A DNA stretch of 64,000 bases. Source: Streptomyces sp. NBC_00223. Lineage in GTDB: Bacteria; Actinomycetota; Actinomycetes; Streptomycetales; Streptomycetaceae. Each line of letters begins with the position of its first letter. Position 1 is the first letter of the stretch. Under the pieces are notes generated by a model, which was not told the origin of the DNA, did no database searches, and was given only the letters and a program-made list of their open reading frames with translations. The stretch is taken from positions 248,001 through 312,000 of the forward strand of contig NZ_CP108109.1 in NCBI RefSeq assembly GCF_036199905.1, in the 5' to 3' direction. Made by a program: the position numbers and the translations under genes. Shown here piece by piece: positions 58,432-64,000 of this stretch.

Positions 58432-58575
58432 CGTTCGACTCTCCTCAAGCCGGTCCGTCGTTCCCTCCCCTCGCGCGCTTCCGGCGTGCCGCCGGGTGTT
58501 CCCCGTGCCGCCACCGCCGGGGCGGCGCCGGCCACGTACCCCCGCCCGTACTCCGCCCATGGAAGGCGTCCACCC

Positions 58576-59736
58576 ATGTCCGTACATGTGCACTGGTTTC
58601 TGCCCACCGGAGGTGACGGCCGCACGCTGGTGGACCGTCACGCCTACACCGACGGGGGCATCACGCGCTCCAAGATCACCCCGGCCGGCGGCATCCGCGC
58701 CCCCGACATCGACTACCTCGCGCAGATCGCCCGGGCCGCCGACCAGTTGGGCTTCGAGGCGGTCCTGACCCCGACCGGTACGTGGTGCGAGGACGCGTGG
58801 CTGACCACGGCGGCCCTGTCCCAGCACACCGAGCGGCTGAAGTTCCTGGTCGCCTTCCGGCCCGGGGTGATCTCGCCGGTGCTCGCGGCGCAGATGGCGG
58901 CGACGTACCAGCGGCTCACCCGGGGGCGGCTGCTGCTCAACGTGGTGACCGGCGGCGACGCCACCGAGCAGCGGCGGTTCGGCGACCATCTGGACCACGA
59001 CAGCCGTTACGCGCGCACCGCGGAGTTCCTTCAGGTGGTGCGCGGGGTGTGGCAGGGGCAGCCGTTCGACTTCCACGGCGAGCACTACCAGGTGGAGGGC
59101 GGGCTGACCGCGCTGCCGCCGGACCCGCTGCCGCAGATCTTCTTCGGCGGGTCGTCGGCGGCCGCGGGGCCGGTCGCCGCGCGGCACACGGATGTGTATC
59201 TGACGTGGGGCGAGCCGCCCGCGCAGGTGGCCGAGAAGATCAAGTGGATCCGCTCGCTCGCCGAGGCGGAGGGGCGCACGCTGCGGTTCGGTGTCCGGAT
59301 GCACGTGATCTCCCGGGACTCCTCGCGCGACGCGTGGGCGACGGCCGAGCGGCTGCTCGGCGACCTGGACGACGAGACGATCAGCGCGGCGCAGGAGGCG
59401 CTGGGCCGCAGCGAGTCGGTGGGCCAGCAGCGGATGCTGGCGCTGCACGGGGGCCGGCGCGACAAGCTGGAGATCGCGCCGAACCTGTGGGCGGGCGTCG
59501 GTCTGGTCCGCGGCGGCGCGGGTACGGCGCTGGTCGGCAGCCACGAGGAGGTCGCGGACCGGATCGAGGAGTACCACGCGCTGGGCGTGGACCACTTCGT
59601 GCTGTCCGGCTATCCGCACCTGGAGGAGGCGTACTGGTTCGGCGAGGGCGTCCTGCCGCTCCTCGCGGCTCGCGGCCTGACCGGCCCCGACCCGTCCCCC
59701 GCGACCGCGGACCTTTTCGCCCCGGCGGCCCACTGA
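58576..59736 (+). CDS. ssuD: Alkanesulfonate monooxygenase, FMNH2-dependent
   Basis: A 386-residue bacterial-luciferase-fold enzyme. It opens VHVHWFLPTGGDG and shows PTGTWCEDAWL, LKFLVAFRPGVISPVLAAQMAAT, NVVTGGDA, YLTWGEPPAQVAEKI, DETISAAQEALGRSESVGQQRM and a C-terminal GGAGTALVG and VLSGYPHLEEAYWFGE, all very close to E. coli SsuD. It oxidises alkanesulfonates to aldehydes and sulfite using reduced FMN from a separate reductase. GGAAGG lies 10 nt before the ATG. No ssuABC or reductase gene is adjacent; the only reductase candidate in the window is the one at 32955-33530. Confidence 0.95.
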   Translation: MSVHVHWFLPTGGDGRTLVDRHAYTDGGITRSKITPAGGIRAPDIDYLAQIARAADQLGFEAVLTPTGTWCEDAWLTTAALSQHTERLKFLVAFRPGVISPVLAAQMAATYQRLTRGRLLLNVVTGGDATEQRRFGDHLDHDSRYARTAEFLQVVRGVWQGQPFDFHGEHYQVEGGLTALPPDPLPQIFFGGSSAAAGPVAARHTDVYLTWGEPPAQVAEKIKWIRSLAEAEGRTLRFGVRMHVISRDSSRDAWATAERLLGDLDDETISAAQEALGRSESVGQQRMLALHGGRRDKLEIAPNLWAGVGLVRGGAGTALVGSHEEVADRIEEYHALGVDHFVLSGYPHLEEAYWFGEGVLPLLAARGLTGPDPSPATADLFAPAAH

Positions 59737-60277
59737 CCCGCCGCGCGCGGTGCCCCGGGAACGCGGGCCCGGCCCGCGGACTGCCCCGCCCCCGGAAGGG
59801 GCGAGGGCACGGCCCCCGGACGACCCTGGCGGCCGCCGGGTGCCCGCGTTCGTCCGGCGGAGCCGGGTGCGCGGCGGCGCGCTCGCCGGGAGGGGCGAGG
59901 CTACGCCCCCGGCCAGCCGCCAGAGGCCGACGAGGTCGCGCCCGTCGCCGGGCGGGGACGCGAGCCCGAGCAGCCGCCCGGCCAGCCGCGGAGGCCGCAC
60001 CCGGCGGGGCAGCGCCGCGCCGGGCCGCGCCAAGGCCACCCGCCCGCAGCAGCCACGCGGTGGCCGGCGTCGGCCGGGGGCCGGTGGCCGGCACCCGGCG
60101 GGAGGGCGGGTTTTGGGGGCGATTCGGCTGCGGGCGGGGGGAGTTCGGGCGGGACGGGTGGGGCACGATTGCCGTTGACGCATATTGGTCTGTACCATTC
60201 AGCGGGCCGAGGGAACCGCACTCCACCGGGGGCCGCTCCAGCGGACAGGTCCTGCCGCGCCCCGAAGGGGGACACAC
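59737..60277. other. 541-bp intergenic region between ssuD and the GH3-like gene
   Basis: Most of it is G+C-rich low-complexity sequence with GCCGG/GGCCGG runs and no coding bias. The right 100 nt hold the promoter and DasR-like site of the next gene. No ssuABC remnant is recognisable. Confidence 0.6.
60175..60197 (+). promoter_or_regulatory. DasR-like dre site with -35 box upstream of the GH3-like gene
   Basis: TGGTCTGTACCA (60186-60197) is a near-perfect palindrome matching the TGGTCTAGACCA core of DasR responsive elements that control chitin and GlcNAc genes. TTGACG (60175-60180) fits a -35 box just before it, so binding should block transcription. Confidence 0.7.
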
Positions 60278-61099
60278 GTGAACGCGCTGCACCGGCTCGC
60301 CGTGCTGGTCGACTCATGCCTGCTGCCGTCCGTCGACGGCCGCGGCGACGCGGTGCCCGAGTGGATTCTGCGCGGCCTGGAGAGAGGCACCCCGGGCGTG
60401 GCCGTGCACGCGTACGGCGCCGCCGCCCGGGCCGCCTCCGACGCCCTGCGGGCCGCCGTACCGGACGCGCTGACCGGGCACCCGGGCCCGCACCGGTCGG
60501 GCGGCGGGCGCGCCGCGGCGGCCGAACTCGTCGCCTCGGGCGCCAATCTGCACCTCGGCGTGCGGCCGGGCCCGCGCGCCGACGAGACCCGGGTCTTCGT
60601 CACCGATCTCCAGACGCACGGCGTGGCCGCCGCGCTCGGTCCGTTCACGGGCACGGGCAGCCTGCGCCCCTTCGCGGAGGGCGCCGCCGCGGGCGTCCGC
60701 GCGATCACCGCGGGCCACTCCCCCGTACCCGGCGGCGAGGGTCTGCCCGCCAGCCTCAGCCGGCCCGCGATCACCGGCATCCTGCGCGGCGAACTCGGTT
60801 ACGGCGGCGTCGTGGTGAGCGGCGCCCTGGACACGCCGTGGATCGTCGACGGCTGGGGCGTACCGGGCGCGGCCGTGCTCGCGTGGATCGCCGGAGTGGA
60901 CCTGGTCAGGCTCGGGCCGGGCAGCGGCGCGGGCGTACGGGACGCGATCCACGCGGCCGCCGCCCGGGCCGTCGCGGACGGCGACCTGCCGCTGGACCGG
61001 CTGGAGGAGGCGGCGGAACGGGTGGCCCGGCTGCGCCGCTGGGCCTCCGAGCCGCGGATGCCGGACGGACCTCGGGCGGCGGCGGCCCCGAACCTCTGA
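60278..61099 (+). CDS. Degenerate glycoside hydrolase family 3 (NagZ-like) protein
   Basis: A 273-residue protein with the late GH3 motifs (AITAGHSPVPGGEGLPASLS, RPAITGILRGELGYGGVVV, GVDLVRLGPG), but key catalytic features are missing. Where active NagZ-type enzymes have a KHFPGHG-like loop, this has GPFTGTG. Where the nucleophile Asp stands in the SDAL motif, this has SGAL (Gly182). It is also shorter than the usual 330 residues or more. The start is a GTG after GAAGGGGGAC. It may be a sugar-binding pseudoenzyme or sensor. A DasR-like site upstream links it to GlcNAc or chitin metabolism. Confidence 0.78.
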   Translation: MNALHRLAVLVDSCLLPSVDGRGDAVPEWILRGLERGTPGVAVHAYGAAARAASDALRAAVPDALTGHPGPHRSGGGRAAAAELVASGANLHLGVRPGPRADETRVFVTDLQTHGVAAALGPFTGTGSLRPFAEGAAAGVRAITAGHSPVPGGEGLPASLSRPAITGILRGELGYGGVVVSGALDTPWIVDGWGVPGAAVLAWIAGVDLVRLGPGSGAGVRDAIHAAAARAVADGDLPLDRLEEAAERVARLRRWASEPRMPDGPRAAAAPNL

Positions 61100-61111
61100 G
61101 CGCGGGACGCG

Positions 61112-61618
61112 TCACCCTTCGGGAGGCCCGCCGACCGTGCCCTCGCGCAGCCGCGCGACCTGCGCCCCGCACAGCTCGACCGTCCGCCGCATGTGCGTGA
61201 GCAGCACGCTCAGATGCTCCTCGTCGTAGTCGTCGAACATCTGCCACCACGCGCCGCTCAGCTCGTTCCACACCTGCCCGAACGCGGCCATCCGCTCCGG
61301 CACGGTGGCGACCAGCACCCGCCGCTTGTCGGCGGGGTCGCGCTCGCGCCTGGCGTATCCGGCCCGCTCCAGCCGGTCGACCAGCCGGGTCGCGGCGCCC
61401 GTGCTGAGGCCGGTCAGTTCGCCGACCCGGCCGATGGTGACCGGCGCCGTTTCCAGGCCGAGCAGATTGAGGCACTGCACATCGGTGGGGTGCAGGCCGA
61501 AGAAGTCCGCGAACGCCTGGTTGAACAGGGCGTACGCCGCCGTGTAGTGCCGCGCGGCCACGGACAGTTCGGCCAGCAGTTCGGCGCGGCGACCGGGGTG
61601 GGGGTCGGTTCGCGACAT
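61112..61618 (-). CDS. MarR-family transcriptional regulator
   Basis: A 168-residue MarR protein with recognition region IGRVGELTGLSTGAATRLVDRL and wing RERDPADKRRVLVATVPE. The ATG at 61618 has GGAGG upstream. It is divergent from a flavin monooxygenase gene across 184 nt in which I see no clear palindrome. Its target is most likely that oxidoreductase. Confidence 0.92.
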   Translation of the reverse strand: MSRTDPHPGRRAELLAELSVAARHYTAAYALFNQAFADFFGLHPTDVQCLNLLGLETAPVTIGRVGELTGLSTGAATRLVDRLERAGYARRERDPADKRRVLVATVPERMAAFGQVWNELSGAWWQMFDDYDEEHLSVLLTHMRRTVELCGAQVARLREGTVGGPPEG

Positions 61619-61802
61619 GGTGCCTCCAGCGAGGGTTCCGCGCCGCCGGTCGGCCGCGCCCCGCGTGACGCGCGGGTGCGCGCGTGTGCGCCCGAGCAGC
61701 TTGGCAGACCGCCGCCGGGCCCCGTAGGGCGGCCGCGCGGGACGGCCTCCGACGGCGTACGGACGCGGGAAGCATTCCCCCGGCCGGGCGGTTGGTAGAA
61801 GC

Positions 61803-62918
61803 ATGAACGAAACAGGCGGTGCGCGGAACGTCGACGTCGTCGTCATCGGCGCGGGCCAGGCCGGACTGTCAGCCGGGTACTTCCTGCGCCGGGCCGGCCT
61901 GCGCCCGGACACCGGCTTCGCCGTCCTCGACCACTCCCCCGCGGCGGGCGGCGCCTGGCAGTTCCGCTGGCCGTCCCTGACCTACGGCAGGGCCCACGGC
62001 GTGCACGAACTGCCCGGCCTGCCGCTGGGCGACGCCGACCCGGACCGGCCGTCCGCCGAGGTGGTGGGCGCGTACTTCGCCCGGTACGAGCGGACCTTCG
62101 ATCTGCGGGTGCGCCGGCCGGTGGACGTCACGGCGGTACGGGAGGACGCGGGCGGGCGGCTGCGGGTCGAGACCGACGCGGGCGTGTGGTCGGCACGGGC
62201 GCTGATCAACGCGACCGGCACCTGGGACCGGCCCTTCCTGCCGTACTACCCGGGCCAGGAGACCTTCCAGGGGCGGCAGTTGCACACCGCGGGCTACCGG
62301 GGCGCGGCCGAGTTCGCCGGGCGGCACGTCGTGGTGGTCGGCGGGGGTACGTCGGCGGTGCAGCTGCTGATGGAGCTGGCGGACGTGGCCCGTACGACCT
62401 GGGTGACCCGCAGGCCGCCGGTCTTCCGCGAGACGCCCTTCGACGAGGAGTGGGGCCGCTCGGCGGTCGCCCTGGTCGAGGAGCGGGTGCGGCGCGGGCT
62501 GCCGCCGCAGAGCGTGGTGAGCGTCACCGGGCTGGCGGCGACCGAGGCCGTGCTCGACGCCCGGGCGCGCGGGATCCTGCGCCGTGAGCCGATGTTCGAC
62601 CGGATCACCCCGCGCGGCGTGGCCTGGAACGACGGCCGGGAGCTGGCCGCCGACGTCATCCTGTGGGCGACCGGCTTCCGCGCCGCTCTCGACCATCTGG
62701 CCCCGCTGCGGCTGCGCGAGCCCGGTGGCGGCATCCGGATGGACGGCACGCGCGTGGCGAAGGACCCGCGGGTGCATCTGATCGGCTACGGCCCCTCGGC
62801 GAGCACGATCGGCGCGAACCGGGCCGGGCGGACGGCCGTACGGGACATCCGCGCGCTGCTGGCGGCCGACGAGCCCGCCGCCGGGACCGTACGGACCCCC
62901 GAGCCGGCGGCCGGCTGA
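61803..62918 (+). CDS. FAD-dependent monooxygenase (flavin-containing monooxygenase-like)
   Basis: A 371-residue flavoprotein with two dinucleotide-binding motifs. FAD motif VIGAGQAGLSAGYFLRRAG lies at the N-terminus and NADPH motif VVVGGGTSAVQLLMEL near 175. LINATGTWDRPFLPYYPGQ and WATGFRAALDHLAPL are FMO/Baeyer-Villiger-type landmarks. It should hydroxylate or oxygenate small molecules at nitrogen, sulfur or carbonyl positions. It is divergent from the MarR gene. Confidence 0.92.
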   Translation: MNETGGARNVDVVVIGAGQAGLSAGYFLRRAGLRPDTGFAVLDHSPAAGGAWQFRWPSLTYGRAHGVHELPGLPLGDADPDRPSAEVVGAYFARYERTFDLRVRRPVDVTAVREDAGGRLRVETDAGVWSARALINATGTWDRPFLPYYPGQETFQGRQLHTAGYRGAAEFAGRHVVVVGGGTSAVQLLMELADVARTTWVTRRPPVFRETPFDEEWGRSAVALVEERVRRGLPPQSVVSVTGLAATEAVLDARARGILRREPMFDRITPRGVAWNDGRELAADVILWATGFRAALDHLAPLRLREPGGGIRMDGTRVAKDPRVHLIGYGPSASTIGANRAGRTAVRDIRALLAADEPAAGTVRTPEPAAG

Positions 62919-62943
62919 TCGGCCGGAGCATCCGCCGCGCCAT

Positions 62944-62954
62944 ACATCGGATGT
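62944..62954. promoter_or_regulatory. Candidate GntR (FadR-subfamily) operator of the lut operon
   Basis: ACATC-G-GATGT is a perfect palindrome 90 nt upstream of lutA. Lactate operons are often regulated by FadR-type GntR proteins; none is encoded in the visible part. Confidence 0.45.
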
Positions 62955-63043
62955 CTGCTTCCCTGTCGGGCCCGAGTGCGGCAGTATGAGCGCATGCGTG
63001 ATCCCCATCTGCCGGGCCTGCCCGGCGTCCGTGCGGCGGCCCC

Positions 63044-63820
63044 ATGCGGGTAGCCCTCTTCGTGACCTGCGTGAACGACCTCCTCTACCCGGACACCGGC
63101 CGCGCGGTGGTCACCCTGCTCGAACGCCTGGGCGTCGAGGTCGACTTCCCGGCCGCCCAGACGTGCTGCGGCCAGCCGCAGTTCAACACCGGCTACCGGC
63201 ACGCCACCGAGCCGCTGGTCCGGCGGTACGCGACCGCGTTCGACGGCTACGACTGCGTGGTCACGCCCTCGGGTTCGTGCGCGGCGATGGTGCGGGACAA
63301 CTACCCGCGGATCGCCCGGCGCGCGGCGGACGAGGGGCGGGGCGAGGAGCTGACCGAGGCCCTGGCCGGGGCGCCGCGGACGTACGAGCTGACGGAGTTC
63401 CTGGTCGACGTGCTCGAAGTGACCGACGTGGGGGCGTACTTCCCGCACACGGTCACGTATCACCCCTCCTGCCACGGTCTGCGGATGCTGGGGCTGGGCG
63501 ACCGGCCGAGACGGCTGCTGGAGGCCGTCGGGGGGCTGGAGCTGCGGGAGTTGGCGGGCGCGGAGGAGTGCTGCGGCTTCGGCGGCACCTTCGCGGTCAA
63601 GAACCCGGACGTGTCGGCCGCGATGGGCCGGGACAAGGTGCGGCACGCCCTGGACAGCGGCGCGCGGGTGCTGTGCGGCGCCGACAACTCCTGTCTGATG
63701 CACCTCGACGGCATTCTGCGCCGCGAGGACGCCCCGCTGACCTCGGTGCACCTCGCGGAGATCCTCGCCTCCACCGAGGAGCGGCCCTACCGGCCGAAGG
63801 AAAGGGAAAAGGTCCGATGA
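63044..63820 (+). CDS. lutA: Lactate utilization protein A (cysteine-rich CCG-domain Fe-S protein)
   Basis: A 258-residue protein with two CCG domains. The first has FVTCVNDLLYPD and QTCCGQPQFN; the second has YHPSCHGLRML and EECCGFGGTFAVKN. These cysteines ligate iron-sulfur clusters. With LutB and LutC it oxidises L-lactate to pyruvate. The stop overlaps the ATG of lutB (ATGA at 63817-63820). The upstream 125 nt hold a palindrome. Confidence 0.94.
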   Translation: MRVALFVTCVNDLLYPDTGRAVVTLLERLGVEVDFPAAQTCCGQPQFNTGYRHATEPLVRRYATAFDGYDCVVTPSGSCAAMVRDNYPRIARRAADEGRGEELTEALAGAPRTYELTEFLVDVLEVTDVGAYFPHTVTYHPSCHGLRMLGLGDRPRRLLEAVGGLELRELAGAEECCGFGGTFAVKNPDVSAAMGRDKVRHALDSGARVLCGADNSCLMHLDGILRREDAPLTSVHLAEILASTEERPYRPKEREKVR

Positions 63821-64000
63821 GCGGTACGTATCTGGGTCTGCCGTCCTTCCCCCGGGCCGCCGCCGAGTCCACCCGGGACACGCAGCTGCGGGCGAACCTG
63901 ACCCACGCCACCCACACCATCCGCGACAAGCGGGCCGTCGCGATCGGCGAGCTGGCCGACTGGCCCCAACTGCGGGCCGCCGGAGCCCAGGTCAAGGACC
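63817..64000 (+). CDS. lutB: Lactate utilization protein B (partial, runs off right edge)
   Basis: The first 61 residues are visible: MSGTYLGLPSFPRAAAEST at the start, then THATHTIRDKRAVAIGEL. This matches the N-terminus of LutB/LldF iron-sulfur proteins, which continue to about 470 residues. The start overlaps lutA by 4 nt, so they are coupled; lutC is expected beyond the window. Confidence 0.9.
   Translation, partial: MSGTYLGLPSFPRAAAESTRDTQLRANLTHATHTIRDKRAVAIGELADWPQLRAAGAQVKD

Noticed and set aside
59737..60277. Possible remnant of ssuABC transporter genes after ssuD
   Set aside because: No Walker, permease or binding-protein motif appears in any frame; the sequence is GC-rich low complexity.

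Overview
The base composition (well above 70% G+C, third codon positions almost always G or C), the gene families and the frequent leaderless starts point to a Streptomyces or close Streptomycetaceae chromosome. I see no rRNA, tRNA, CRISPR array, phage or insertion sequence. I call about 62 protein genes, two of them cut by the window edges, on both strands in short operons. Family names rest on motifs read by eye, because no database search could be run.

Left part (1-15 kb): a truncated membrane protein with an in-frame TTA codon, a DeoR regulator, an SRPBCC protein and an alpha/beta hydrolase. A 1.0-kb non-coding array of GC-rich repeats (3206-4206) follows, then a MocR-type regulator, a small HATPase, a MacB-like ABC exporter with a SHOCT protein, a DUF2797-like protein, two MarR regulators and an MFS exporter whose 3' end runs 215 nt into an opposing ROK regulator gene.

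Middle (15-34 kb): two further MFS transporters, one behind a clear double-palindrome MarR operator; a two-component system; a TetR/F420-type oxidoreductase pair; a geranylgeranyl-reductase-like flavoprotein; and an M20 peptidase. Two neighbouring fusion proteins follow (TmrB-like P-loop plus NUDIX; GNAT plus AAA+). Then come a ROK sugar kinase with a LacI regulator, etfBA with a probable operator, and a flavin reductase preceded by a 26-codon leader peptide.

Right-middle (34-48 kb): thioredoxin and DUF4395 genes, an acyltransferase, a transglutaminase/threonine aldolase/SDR/DUF6421 operon, a GDPD, a polar amino-acid ABC importer, a GNAT, a DUF5134/M56/HAD group, a TetR gene, and an ArsR gene divergent from an old-yellow-enzyme gene with a shared operator region.

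Right part (49-64 kb): ung, a scramblase-like DUF2510 protein, a BadF-type sugar kinase, a CbiX-like protein without the usual metal-binding start motif, a lactonase, an AsnC regulator, divergent end-joining polymerase and ligase genes, and YjbQ. A second leader peptide sits upstream of ssuD (sulfonate monooxygenase). A degenerate GH3 protein under a DasR-like site, a MarR gene, a flavin monooxygenase and the start of a lutAB lactate operon finish the window.

The most interesting signal is the pair of leader peptides. They align without gaps, both end in a conserved Cys23-Pro24, and both have the same promoter geometry with no 5' UTR. One precedes a flavin reductase and the other SsuD, the two halves of a two-component sulfonate monooxygenase lying 25 kb apart. 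This suggests cysteine-responsive translational control of a split sulfur-scavenging system.
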